A stretch of DNA of 64,000 bases from an uncultured Paracoccaceae bacterium (lineage in GTDB: Bacteria; Pseudomonadota; Alphaproteobacteria; Rhodobacterales; Rhodobacteraceae): assembly GCA_947497985.1 (NCBI GenBank), contig CANMIX010000005.1, positions 124,001 to 188,000 on the forward strand, written 5' to 3'. Position 1 is the stretch's first letter. Each line of letters starts with the position of its first letter. A program made the position numbers and the translations under genes. The notes beneath the pieces were generated by a model, which ran no database searches, was not told where the DNA came from, and saw only the letters and a list, made by a program, of their open reading frames with translations. Shown in pieces: positions 1-8,419 of this stretch.

Positions 1-212
1 GCTGCGGCGGCAGGGATCGCACCAGCGGTACCCAGGTTTGTACCTGTGGTGGTCAAATAGTCACCGGTGTTGCCAACCAGAGTTGAGGTCGAACCGGAGA
101 TGCCGGTGTAAACAACGCCTGCCAGAGCAGCAACAGCGGCGGTCAGAACAACCCAGTCAACAGTCACAGCACCGGATTCGTCTTTGCGGAAGTTTTTGAA
201 GAATTTGATCAT
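1..212 (-). CDS. Flp/Fap-type pilin-like protein (3' end outside window)
   Basis: Seventy residues are visible before the gene runs off the left edge. The start MIKFFKNFRKDESGAVTVDW is followed by a hydrophobic Val/Ala/Leu stretch (about residues 19-36) and then a Gly/Ser/Thr-rich region. A short basic leader, a Gly-Ala junction, a nearby acidic residue and a single hydrophobic helix are the pattern of small Flp-like pilins in Rhodobacteraceae, which are processed by a prepilin peptidase and assembled by Tad machinery. A GGAGGG ribosome site sits 7 nt upstream of the ATG. No tad or cpa genes are visible in the window, so the link to a pilus is inferred from the protein alone. The C-terminus cannot be assessed. 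Confidence 0.7.
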   Translation of the reverse strand, partial: MIKFFKNFRKDESGAVTVDWVVLTAAVAALAGVVYTGISGSTSTLVGNTGDYLTTTGTNLGTAGAIPAAA

Positions 213-575
213 GGTAAGTCCCTCCAAAGGATCTCATTAAGGTGTAACACGACCGCTCCGAAGCGTGCTGGGGGTTTGCTCTCTCACCAGCGTGTCCCCT
301 GTCCGTCGCGGTATGGGCATATATAGCCAGCGGAGAATGGCAGGATTTGGGCCAGAACCCGGAAGGACATGCCCAATTTTAACTTTTCAGCAGGAAATTG
401 ATTAAGTCACTGAAAGTAAATGGAATAAAAAGTAACCAAATATTGAGTGACGTGGCTCAGATGCGGCAGTCGCAAGCAAATATGGCGGAAATGCCCGATT
501 TCACCGGGTTTAACTGGCACTTTGCGCGGGATTGGTAAAAAATTTACTAAAATCAACGGCAATCCGAGCGAGCTT
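213..575. other. Intergenic region between divergent pilin-like and transglycosylase genes
   Basis: About 360 bp without a credible gene. The half near 400-460 is AT-rich and presumably holds promoters for the two divergent genes. An open frame extends the transglycosylase upstream to 447, but that extension lacks a ribosome site and precedes an obvious signal peptide, so it was not used. No clear operator or hairpin was recognised. Confidence 0.5.
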
Positions 576-1430
576 ATGTTTCTTTTACGGTGTTTGGCCC
601 TTGGGGGTTTGCTTGCATCTCCCCTTTGGGCGCAAGAGGACGCGGCGTCAGGTGTAAATGTGGGCTCAGCAGAGGGTGCCGAGTCGCAACCTATCCGCAA
701 AACCCCAACGCCTTTTCCTGAATTTCAGTCCAAGTCTGTGAAACCGCCCAGGCCCGGGGCACAAAAACGGATCACGATACAGATCGAACCGACGGCGCCT
801 GCGCCGCCCCCTGTGTCAGGTGCGGTTCAGTCCGGTGAGCCTGCTCGGACGCGTTTTGGGGATTTCTGGCAAGCCATTTCACCCAAGTTGGAAGATAGCG
901 GTCCCGGCCGACTGGGCCTTGCGCTGTCTCAGGTCAGCAAACAGCCCGGCCTCGCTGCGCCGCGATTGCAAAGTTTGCAGGATATTGCCGCCGCGCACGG
1001 CGTGCCGATCCTGCTGGAGACCGTCAATACGCGCGTCTCGCCGGCGCTGGCCCTGGCAGTGATTTCTGTAGAAAGCGCAGGGCGCGCCGATGTGACAAGC
1101 GCGGCCGGTGCCCAAGGTTTGATGCAACTCACCCCGGACACGGCGGATCGTTTTGGGGTCACAGACCCGTTCGATGCAGCCCAGAATATTGCTGGGGGTG
1201 TGAAGTATCTGGATTGGCTGATGGAGCGGTTTGATGGCGACCCGATTCTGGTCCTTGCGGGTTACAACGCCGGGGCAGGGGCTGTGCGTGACCATGAGGG
1301 CGTGCCGCCCTTTGCGGAGACCCGTGACTACGTGCCCAAAGTGCTAGCCGCGTTCCAGGTGGCGCGAGGCCTATGCAAGACACCACCCGAATTGCTGTCA
1401 GATGGCTGCGTGTTCCATGTTTTGAAGTGA
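576..1430 (+). CDS. Lytic transglycosylase, SLT domain, secreted
   Basis: A 284-residue predicted exported muramidase that would cleave the MurNAc-GlcNAc bond of peptidoglycan in the periplasm. The start at 576 gives a signal peptide (MFLLRCLALGGLLASPLWAQ); the longer frame from 447 would bury it. A Pro/Ala-rich linker leads to a C-terminal SLT (GH23-like) domain from about residue 150. That domain shows the catalytic-Glu context AVISVESAG (Glu about 166), then GLMQLTP (about 181-187), and near the end AGYNAGAGAV, all hallmark motifs. The ribosome site is weak. Specific physiological partners are not evident from the neighbourhood. Confidence 0.85.
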   Translation: MFLLRCLALGGLLASPLWAQEDAASGVNVGSAEGAESQPIRKTPTPFPEFQSKSVKPPRPGAQKRITIQIEPTAPAPPPVSGAVQSGEPARTRFGDFWQAISPKLEDSGPGRLGLALSQVSKQPGLAAPRLQSLQDIAAAHGVPILLETVNTRVSPALALAVISVESAGRADVTSAAGAQGLMQLTPDTADRFGVTDPFDAAQNIAGGVKYLDWLMERFDGDPILVLAGYNAGAGAVRDHEGVPPFAETRDYVPKVLAAFQVARGLCKTPPELLSDGCVFHVLK

Positions 1431-1708
1431 CACAACTGGCGTTGAAGCGCCGCTTCTAAAGCGTCATCAATAACAGCGGACAACTAGGTGTAGGACATGT
1501 CGTCCAGCCCGGGGTGAGTGTCAGGGACGCCCGTAACGAGGTATCACGCAGCGACGAACAGTCACGAGCCGCGCCATCCGAAAGGTGCAGTGCGGATGCA
1601 CAGCCATAAAGTGCCAGAAACCGACATTGGCGTCGTCGCAATTCCGATAGCGCATGTATTCGCTGGTGAGCATCCTTGTAAGGTCGCAACTTTGGGAGCA
1701 TGCATCAG
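1431..1708. other. Intergenic region, no gene recognised
   Basis: Roughly 280 bp between the transglycosylase and the oxygenase gene. Short overlapping frames occur on both strands, but none has a ribosome site or a recognisable product. It presumably holds the terminator of the first gene and the promoter of the second; neither has a strong hairpin or consensus that I can point to. Confidence 0.4.
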
Positions 1709-2560
1709 ATGGTTTCGCTGGCAAATAACTTCATCGACTACGATAAATATCCGATCGCAACACCGGGCGCGCAACGCGATGCGATTGTATCGGATGTTCA
1801 AGCTCACCTTAAGGAGCAAGGGTGTGCTGTTCTGAAAGGGTTCCTCTCCGCCGAAGGCATCGCGGCGTCGGTTGCCGAAGCAGATGCTGTGGCGGGCAAA
1901 GGCCACCATAGTTTTTCACGCACTAACGCCTATTTCACGGCTGATGATCCATCGTTGCCGGATGATGACCCCAGACGGCAGTTTTTTGACAGATCAAACG
2001 CTTTTATTCCGGCGGATAATTTTGCCCCCAGCGGCAGCTTGCGCACAATTTTTGATAGCGCTGGGTTCGATGATTTTATTCGCGCATGTTTGGATGAACC
2101 CGCAGAGCGTTTCTTTCGCTATGCCGACCCGCTGGCGGACGTCATCGTGAATGCCGCGGATGCCGGGAACGGGTTTCCATGGCATTTTGACACCAACAAT
2201 TTCACAGTCACCCTTGCGCTGCAAAATGCAGAGCGTGGGGGCGCGTTTGAATATGCGCCGATGATACGCAGCAGCGAGGATGAAAATTTCGCAGAGGTCT
2301 CTGATGTGCTCAACGGGACGTCAGACAAAGTTGTGTCGCTGGAATTGGAACCTGGCGATCTACAGCTTTTCCGAGGGCGGTATTCCCTGCATCGTGTCGC
2401 GCCGCTTGAGGGCAATACGCCCCGTTACGTGGCGATCTTTTCCTATGTAGAGGCGCCCGGAATGGTCGGCAGCGTAGAACGCACACGTCAGCTTTATGGT
2501 CGGACGTTGCCGATCCATCACGATCGTGCCGGTCATCGAACGGATGCGCTGATCGACTGA
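1709..2560 (+). CDS. Fe(II)/2-oxoglutarate-dependent oxygenase (phytanoyl-CoA dioxygenase-like)
   Basis: A 283-residue protein with the double-stranded beta-helix signature of 2-oxoglutarate/Fe(II) enzymes. The motif WHFDTNNF supplies His159-x-Asp161, SLHRV supplies the distal His228, and PRYVAIFSY holds Arg239, the expected 2-oxoglutarate anchor. GGAFEY (about 178-183) is also typical. The ATG at 1709 was chosen because GGGAG lies 10 nt upstream; an in-frame ATG at 1700 sits only 1 nt after that site. The substrate is unknown and nothing adjacent suggests a pathway. The gene stands alone and ends at a hairpin terminator. Amino-acid hydroxylation or halogenase-type chemistry are both possible; Asp161 retains a carboxylate, which argues against a halogenase. 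Confidence 0.75.
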   Translation: MVSLANNFIDYDKYPIATPGAQRDAIVSDVQAHLKEQGCAVLKGFLSAEGIAASVAEADAVAGKGHHSFSRTNAYFTADDPSLPDDDPRRQFFDRSNAFIPADNFAPSGSLRTIFDSAGFDDFIRACLDEPAERFFRYADPLADVIVNAADAGNGFPWHFDTNNFTVTLALQNAERGGAFEYAPMIRSSEDENFAEVSDVLNGTSDKVVSLELEPGDLQLFRGRYSLHRVAPLEGNTPRYVAIFSYVEAPGMVGSVERTRQLYGRTLPIHHDRAGHRTDALID

Positions 2561-2590
2561 TGGGCTGCGGTCTTTGATACTAAGGATGAA

Positions 2591-2627
2591 AAAGGGCCGC
2601 GCTTGAAACGCGGCCCTTTGTTTGTTC
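2591..2627. terminator. Bidirectional terminator between the oxygenase gene and scoB
   Basis: AAAGGGCCGCG at 2591-2601 and CGCGGCCCTTT at 2609-2619 form a perfect 11-bp stem with a 7-nt loop. T-rich DNA follows on the plus strand, and an A-rich stretch precedes it, giving T residues on the minus strand. It sits between convergent genes. Confidence 0.85.
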
Positions 2628-2645
2628 GATCAGAACACGAGTGGT

Positions 2646-3275
2646 TTAGTCGACCAGCGTTGCTTCGGTTGATGCAACCAGTTCATCCATAGTGACGCCG
2701 TCGGCGAGTTCGACAACCTTCAGGCCGCCCTCAACAACGTCCAGCACCCCGAGGTTGGTGATGATCCGGTCAACCACGCCGCGACCGGTCAGCGGCAGCG
2801 TGCATTCCTTCAGCAGCTTGGACTGACCGTGTTTGTTGGCGTGGTCCATGACCACAACCACGCGGCCCACACCGGCCACCAGATCCATCGCGCCGCCCAT
2901 GCCTTTGACCAGCTTGCCTGGGATCATCCAGTTGGCGAGGTCGCCGTTTTCGGCCACTTCCATCGCACCAAGGATCGCCATCGCAATCTTGCCACCACGG
3001 ATCATCGCAAACGACTGCGCTGAATCGAAATAGGCGGTTTGTGGTAGCTCGGTGATGGTCTGCTTGCCAGCGTTGATCAGGTCCGCGTCCTCTTCACCGT
3101 CAATCGGAAAGGGGCCCATGCCCAGCATGCCGTTTTCCGACTGCAAGGTCACTTCGACGCCTTCGGGAATATAGTTGGACACCAGCGTCGGAATGCCGAT
3201 GCCAAGGTTCACATACCAGCCGTCTTGCAGTTCCTGTGCGGCGCGGGCCGCCATTTGATTACGATCCCAAGGCAT
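2646..3275 (-). CDS. scoB: 3-oxoacid CoA-transferase subunit B
   Basis: A 209-residue beta subunit of a succinyl-CoA:3-ketoacid (or acetoacetate) CoA-transferase, used to activate acetoacetate and related ketoacids. The catalytic glutamate lies in SENGMLGMG (Glu47), preceded by the family's NLGIGIPT segment. Length and motifs are normal for a stand-alone subunit. Its ATG overlaps the stop of the upstream subunit A gene by 1 nt (TAATG), so the two are translationally coupled. Substrate choice between succinyl-CoA and acetyl-CoA as donor cannot be told from sequence alone. Confidence 0.93.
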   Translation of the reverse strand: MPWDRNQMAARAAQELQDGWYVNLGIGIPTLVSNYIPEGVEVTLQSENGMLGMGPFPIDGEEDADLINAGKQTITELPQTAYFDSAQSFAMIRGGKIAMAILGAMEVAENGDLANWMIPGKLVKGMGGAMDLVAGVGRVVVVMDHANKHGQSKLLKECTLPLTGRGVVDRIITNLGVLDVVEGGLKVVELADGVTMDELVASTEATLVD

Positions 3276-3997
3276 TATGCTTTCTCCTTCGCACGTACGG
3301 TCCGCTGCTCGATGCGCTTCTCGTGGTCACCTTGAATGATGCGGTGCACATAGATGCCGGGCAGGTGGATCGCATCCGGGTCAAGCGAGCCGGTTGGCAC
3401 GATCTCTTCGACCTCGGCGATGCAGACCTTACCGCAGGTGGCGGCAGGTACGTTGAAGTTGCGCGCGGTCTTGCGGAACACCAGGTTACCGGTTGCATCT
3501 GCTTTCCAGGCTTTCACAATGGCGATATCGGCAAAGATGCCTTCTTCCATAATGTAGTCTTCCATGGCGCCATCAGGGCCGGTGGGGAATTGCTTCTCCA
3601 TCTTGCCTTCTGCGATCACGGTGCCCACGCCGGTTTTGGTAAAGAATCCGGGGATGCCGGCACCGCCTGCACGCATGCGTTCCGCCAGCGTACCTTGGGG
3701 GTTAAACTCCAGCTCCAATTCACCCGACAGATACTGGCGCATGAATTCTGCGTTTTCGCCCACGTAGGACGAGATCATCTTCTTCACTTGGCGGGTTTGC
3801 AGCAGAATGCCGATGCCAAAATCATCAACGCCCGCGTTGTTGGAGGCAAAGGTCAGATCCTTGGTTCCTGCGTCTTTGATCGCGTCCAGCAGAAGTTCTG
3901 GAATGCCGCAGAGGCCAAAGCCACCTGCTGCGATGAACATGCCGTCGTTGAGCAGCCCATCAAGGGCTTCGGCGGCGGTGGAATACACTTTTTTCAT
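3275..3997 (-). CDS. scoA: 3-oxoacid CoA-transferase subunit A
   Basis: A 240-residue alpha subunit partnering the gene immediately downstream. The start [12 protein letters not shown] at 3997 was preferred over the longer frame because a strong GGGAGGAC ribosome site lies just upstream and the protein then begins where the family does. The Gly-rich [12 protein letters not shown] segment (about 23-34) marks the CoA-binding fold. The pair forms a simple two-gene operon transcribed leftward and ending at the hairpin near 2600. The expected role is ketone-body or polyhydroxybutyrate-derived acetoacetate use. Confidence 0.93.
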   Translation of the reverse strand: MKKVYSTAAEALDGLLNDGMFIAAGGFGLCGIPELLLDAIKDAGTKDLTFASNNAGVDDFGIGILLQTRQVKKMISSYVGENAEFMRQYLSGELELEFNPQGTLAERMRAGGAGIPGFFTKTGVGTVIAEGKMEKQFPTGPDGAMEDYIMEEGIFADIAIVKAWKADATGNLVFRKTARNFNVPAATCGKVCIAEVEEIVPTGSLDPDAIHLPGIYVHRIIQGDHEKRIEQRTVRAKEKA

Positions 3998-4184
3998 GAA
4001 GTCCTCCCGACTACGGAAAATCTGGCCAAGTTGTCGCGCCCGTTGGGGGGTAAAGTCAAGAATACTGAGAGATTCGGGTATTTCTACGGATTCACGCTGG
4101 GCCACCGCACAGCTCGCGGTTTTAATCATTATTTCGCGTGCGTTAACGGTTGGGCGGCGGTTTTTGCCCAAAATTGGCAGAAAA

Positions 4185-4200
4185 TACGTAGTTTTACGTA
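4185..4200. promoter_or_regulatory. Two tandem TACGTA palindromes in the scoA / Hint-gene intergenic region
   Basis: TACGTA occurs at 4185-4190 and again at 4195-4200, centres 10 bp apart (one helical turn), within an AT-rich stretch between the divergent scoA and Hint genes. This looks like a binding site or promoter element. No known regulator motif was matched. The whole intergenic stretch runs 3998-4285 and has no gene. Confidence 0.3.
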
Positions 4201-4285
4201 TATATGGGTGCCATAAATTATCAATAAATTAACCATTTGTTACGAATTCGTCCGGACACTGACATGAGATCCATGGGGGATTAAA

Positions 4286-5515
4286 ATGTCTGACTACGCG
4301 ATAGATGCGTTCTATCTCGGGAGTGATGCCGAGCTGGACACGTTCGATGGTAATTGGTCTGTGGCGCAAGCCTTTTCACTAGTCGGAAACACATATGGCA
4401 GCGGGGCTGCGCCGCTGCTTCAATCACATGAAACGGTGTTGCTGGAAGATTTCAGCCCAGACGAAGGCTTCTTTTCCACCAACACACCACATGAGCTCCA
4501 TCCGCTGATTGCGGAGCCTGAACAGGATCCGATGGATGGGGCTTTGGAATACCACGTGACCATTCAAACCGTCGATGCGGAACGCGTTCAGGCGCGCATG
4601 TTTGTCCTGCAAGATGACCTGGGGCGGTTGTTCCTGACGCCGGGGCGCAATGCCGTGCCGGTCATGAGCCAAGCGGTGCGATCGATCACCATTGATCACC
4701 TCGCTCAGGATAAGATGGCATGGTTGTGTTCCGATCTTGAGGCCAGCAATTTTGTTACCAGCTTTCTGGAAGGCACCCGATTGATGGCTGTGGGCGGTGA
4801 AGTGCCGGTAGAACAGCTGGAGATTGGCGATCTGGTGCAGACCTTGGACCACGGGGTGCAGCCAATTGTCTGGATGGGATGCCAACACGTGGTGTCTGGT
4901 GCGTCGGAGGCGCCAATCCGCATCGGCACCGGCGCATTGGGGATGGGGTGGCCCAAACGGCCGCTTTATGTATCGCCTCAGCACCGGGTTGTCGTGGCCT
5001 CTGAGATTGCGCAGCAAATGTTTGATCAGCCGCAGGTTTTGGTGCCGGCAAAGAAACTGCTGGGTTTGCCAAATATCAGCCAATGCAGCGTGCACCGGGC
5101 CCTGACCTATTGGCATGTGATGACCCGGGCGCATGAGATTTTGTTCGCCGAAAGCGCCTTGGTCGAAAGTTTCCTACCGGGGCCGATGGCCTTGTCCGCC
5201 TTGCCGGAACGCAATCGGCGTGACCTTTTTATACATCAACCGTCATTGGTGTTTCAGGAGGGCAAGCCCAATACCGCACGTCGATGTGTCGAAGGGGCCA
5301 GAGCCGAAAAACTGGTGGAACGTTTGCGCCGCGCAAGCCGCCCGGCCTTGGAGGAGCATTGCCTGACACGCGCCGCGTCAACCGGTGCGTGGAGACGACG
5401 CGCGGACACGCGGCGCGCAGCAGCGGTGCGATGTTACGCAGGCGCTGCACCCGCGCTTGTGGAAAGCGTCACGCCCCAAGCGGCTGTAACGGTTTGGCCG
5501 CCCCACCAGAATTAA
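4286..5515 (+). CDS. Hint-domain protein (Hedgehog/intein-type, Hint_2-like)
   Basis: A 409-residue protein with a Hint module at about residues 157-300. The segment SFLEGTRLMAVGGEVPVEQL, then GDLVQTLDHGVQPIVW and YVSPQHRVVV, follow the family pattern. The usual nucleophilic Cys that begins such domains is replaced by Ser159. Residues 1-155 match nothing I recognise; the last 90 residues are basic and Ala/Arg-rich. Hint_2 proteins are common in Rhodobacteraceae, often attached to secreted or Ca-binding proteins, and may self-process; function here is unknown. A GGGGG ribosome site precedes the ATG. It converges on topA with a 24-bp gap. Confidence 0.7.
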   Translation: MSDYAIDAFYLGSDAELDTFDGNWSVAQAFSLVGNTYGSGAAPLLQSHETVLLEDFSPDEGFFSTNTPHELHPLIAEPEQDPMDGALEYHVTIQTVDAERVQARMFVLQDDLGRLFLTPGRNAVPVMSQAVRSITIDHLAQDKMAWLCSDLEASNFVTSFLEGTRLMAVGGEVPVEQLEIGDLVQTLDHGVQPIVWMGCQHVVSGASEAPIRIGTGALGMGWPKRPLYVSPQHRVVVASEIAQQMFDQPQVLVPAKKLLGLPNISQCSVHRALTYWHVMTRAHEILFAESALVESFLPGPMALSALPERNRRDLFIHQPSLVFQEGKPNTARRCVEGARAEKLVERLRRASRPALEEHCLTRAASTGAWRRRADTRRAAAVRCYAGAAPALVESVTPQAAVTVWPPHQN

Positions 5516-5539
5516 ACTGACGGGGCGCGACCTTTTTGG

Positions 5540-8209
5540 TTACTCTGCATCCGCCTTTTTGGCGGTGGTTGAGGTCTTTTTGGCGGTGGTTTTCTTCTTG
5601 GTGGTTGTCTTTTTGGCCGCCGCTTTCTTTTTCGGAGCCTTCTTGCCAGCTTTTTCGGCAATCAGGGCCACGGCCATTTCAACGGTCACATCCTTGGGCT
5701 CTGTGTCTTTGGGCAGGGTCGCGTTGACCTTCTCCCATTTGACATAAGGGCCATAGCGCCCGTCCATGATCTGGATTGCGCCGCCACCATCCGGGTGTTC
5801 GCCCAATTCCTTCAGCGCTTTTGCTGCTGCGCGGCGTCCACGACCCGGATTGGCGCGTTTCTCCGCGATCATTTCGGTGGCAAGGTTCATGCCGATCTCA
5901 AAGACATCCATCGTTTCTTTGAGGTTTACGTAGACCGGTTTTTCCTCATCCGGCAGCTGGTGCATCAAATAGGGGCCAAAACGACCCAAGTTCGACGCAA
6001 CAACACCGCCGTCTGGGTGTTTGCCGATCTCACGCGGCAGGGTCAGCAGGGTGACGGCCTGTTCCAGCGTGATGTCGTTGGGCCCCCAACCCGGCAGATA
6101 GTCTTTGTTCTGTTTGGGCAGCGACGACCGCGGTGGCTTTTTGTTCTCGGGCGTGGGCTCACCGCGCTGCACGTAAGGGCCAAAACGACCGGATTTCAGG
6201 TGGATCTCATCACCGTCATCGGTACCGAGGATGCGTTCATAGCCTTCGGCGCCTTCGCCGGAAATCGGGCGAGTGTAGTTACATTCCGGATAGTTGCCAC
6301 AGCCGACGAACCCGCCGGTGCGCGACGATTTCAGGTGCAACTGACCGGCACCACATTTCGGGCAGGCACGGGGATCGGTGCCATCTTCGCGTGGCGGATA
6401 AAGCTGCGGAGCAAGCGCGTCGTCCAAAACATCCAGCACTTCGGAGATCCGCAAATCGGATGTCTCAGAAATCGCCGCCGAAAAGTCGCGCCAGAATTGG
6501 CCCAGGACGTCTTTGTAATCGTGATCCCCGGCCGAGACATCATCCAGTTGGTCTTCCAGTTCCGCCGTAAATGTGTAGCCCACATATTTGCGGAAGAAGT
6601 TCAGCAAAAAGATCGTAACAATCCGGCCTTTGTCCTCTGGGAACAGGCGGTTTTTGTCTTTGCGGACGTAATCGCGGTCTTGGATCGTGGTGATCACGGA
6701 CGCATAGGTCGACGGGCGGCCAATACCCAGCTCTTCCATCCGTTTGACGAGCGTCGCCTCAGTGTAGCGGGGCGGGGGCATGGTGTGGTGTTGCAGGGCT
6801 AGCACGGATGAATTCGTGGCCAGAACAGCCGCATCACCACCTGCTTTGTCGAAATCAGCCTGCAAGGAGCCTGCGAATTTGATCGCTTCACCCTGCATGA
6901 TTTGCGGCAAACGCTTGTCGTCATCATCCGTCACGACATCATCGCGACCTTCCTCGTAGACCCGCATAAAGCCGTCAAACAGCATCACCTGACCGGTGGC
7001 GCGCAACACAACCTGCGCATCCGCCGACGCGATATCGACGGTGGTACGTTCCAGGCGGGCACCTGCCATCTGACAGGCGAGGGTCCGTTTCCAGATCAGG
7101 TCGTATAGCTTGCGCTGGTCATCCTCGGAGACTTTCAGCGAGGCCGCATCGCGGCTCATGTCGGTCGGGCGGATACATTCGTGCGCTTCCTGCGCGTTTT
7201 TGGCCTTGTTCTTATAGATGCGCGGCTCAGATGGGACATATTCCGCGCCATAGCGTTTTTCGATCTCACCACGGGCCTCGGTCACGGCCTCGGGTGCCAT
7301 GTCGATACCATCCGTTCGCATATAGGTGATCAGACCGGCTTCATACAGGCGTTGCGCCGTGTTCATACACTGGCGCGCACCCATACCAAATTTACGGCTG
7401 GCTTCCTGCTGCAGGGTCGAGGTCATGAACGGCGCAGACGGGTTGCGCGACGCAGGTTTTGCCTCAACCGAGCGGGCGGTGAAATCACGCGCTTCAACTG
7501 CCTGAACCGCCAGTTCTGCAGCTGTGGAATTGGCAAGGTCGAATTTATCCAGCTTGTCGCCGCCCAAAACAGTCAGGCGAGCTTCAAAATTCTGGCCACG
7601 GGGCGTCGCCATCTGGGCCTTTACGGACCAGTATTCACGTGGATTGAACGCCTCGATCTCCATCTCGCGTTCGACGATCAAACGCAGGCAGACCGACTGC
7701 ACCCGTCCCGCAGACCGTGCGCCGGGCAGTTTGCGCCACAACACGGGGGAGAGGTTAAAGCCCACAAGGTAGTCCAACGCGCGGCGCGCCAGATAGGCCT
7801 CGACCAGAGGCATATCCACCTGGCGCGGGTTCTTCATGGCTTCGGTCACCGCTTCTTTGGTGATCGCGTTAAATGTCACCCGGCTGACGCTGGTGGATTT
7901 CTTGATCGAGCGGCGTTTGGTAAGTGCTTCCTGCAAGTGCCAGCTGATGGCTTCCCCTTCGCGATCGGGGTCAGTTGCGAGGATCAGTTCGTCATCGGTC
8001 TTCAGCGCATCGGCGATGGCTTTGACGTGTTTACGGCTGTCGGTCCCGATCTCCCAGGTCATCGCAAATTCTTCGTCCGGATCCACCGAGCCGTTCTTGG
8101 CCGGCAGGTCCCTCACGTGTCCATAGGATGCCAAGACCGTGTAATCGGAGCCAAGGTATTTGTTGATTGTTTTTGCTTTGGCCGGTGATTCGACGACGAC
8201 AACTGGCAT
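5540..8209 (-). CDS. topA: DNA topoisomerase I (type IA)
   Basis: An 889-residue omega protein that relaxes negative supercoils by single-strand passage. The Toprim part shows VVVVESPAKAKTI (3-15) and ATDPDREGEAISW (78-90). The active-site tyrosine is in GLITYMRTDG (Tyr296). A zinc-ribbon-like cluster (CPKCGAG...CGNYPEC) follows the core, then repeated topo C-terminal domains, and a Lys/Thr/Ala-rich basic tail in the last 35 residues that probably binds DNA. It lies directly downstream of dprA on the same strand, with about 210 bp between them. The ORF starts at an ATG followed by MPVVVVESP, the normal N-terminus. Confidence 0.97.
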   Translation of the reverse strand: MPVVVVESPAKAKTINKYLGSDYTVLASYGHVRDLPAKNGSVDPDEEFAMTWEIGTDSRKHVKAIADALKTDDELILATDPDREGEAISWHLQEALTKRRSIKKSTSVSRVTFNAITKEAVTEAMKNPRQVDMPLVEAYLARRALDYLVGFNLSPVLWRKLPGARSAGRVQSVCLRLIVEREMEIEAFNPREYWSVKAQMATPRGQNFEARLTVLGGDKLDKFDLANSTAAELAVQAVEARDFTARSVEAKPASRNPSAPFMTSTLQQEASRKFGMGARQCMNTAQRLYEAGLITYMRTDGIDMAPEAVTEARGEIEKRYGAEYVPSEPRIYKNKAKNAQEAHECIRPTDMSRDAASLKVSEDDQRKLYDLIWKRTLACQMAGARLERTTVDIASADAQVVLRATGQVMLFDGFMRVYEEGRDDVVTDDDDKRLPQIMQGEAIKFAGSLQADFDKAGGDAAVLATNSSVLALQHHTMPPPRYTEATLVKRMEELGIGRPSTYASVITTIQDRDYVRKDKNRLFPEDKGRIVTIFLLNFFRKYVGYTFTAELEDQLDDVSAGDHDYKDVLGQFWRDFSAAISETSDLRISEVLDVLDDALAPQLYPPREDGTDPRACPKCGAGQLHLKSSRTGGFVGCGNYPECNYTRPISGEGAEGYERILGTDDGDEIHLKSGRFGPYVQRGEPTPENKKPPRSSLPKQNKDYLPGWGPNDITLEQAVTLLTLPREIGKHPDGGVVASNLGRFGPYLMHQLPDEEKPVYVNLKETMDVFEIGMNLATEMIAEKRANPGRGRRAAAKALKELGEHPDGGGAIQIMDGRYGPYVKWEKVNATLPKDTEPKDVTVEMAVALIAEKAGKKAPKKKAAAKKTTTKKKTTAKKTSTTAKKADAE

Positions 8210-8419
8210 AAATTAAAGACCTCTTCGGACGTATTCGGCGCGTTCTATGGCCGGGCAAAGTGTGGTGCGCAAGGGCTGAATGTCAATCCGACTGCATCAA
8301 TTCGTTGCCGCGGTCAATCGTGGTGCAAGCGGAAAGGAAGGCTTTTTTGCATGCAAGCGCCGGGTGGTGCAGATTTACGCCGACATCGGGGCAGGCAATG
8401 GGCAATCCCTTGGGCATGT

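Noticed and set aside
3236-4216. 326-codon plus-strand frame opposite scoAB
   Set aside because: It is the antisense shadow of scoA and scoB, whose catalytic motifs, overlap and ribosome sites are convincing.
5795-8188. Two 335-codon plus-strand frames opposite topA
   Set aside because: Low-complexity composition driven by topA's codons, no family features, no ribosome sites.
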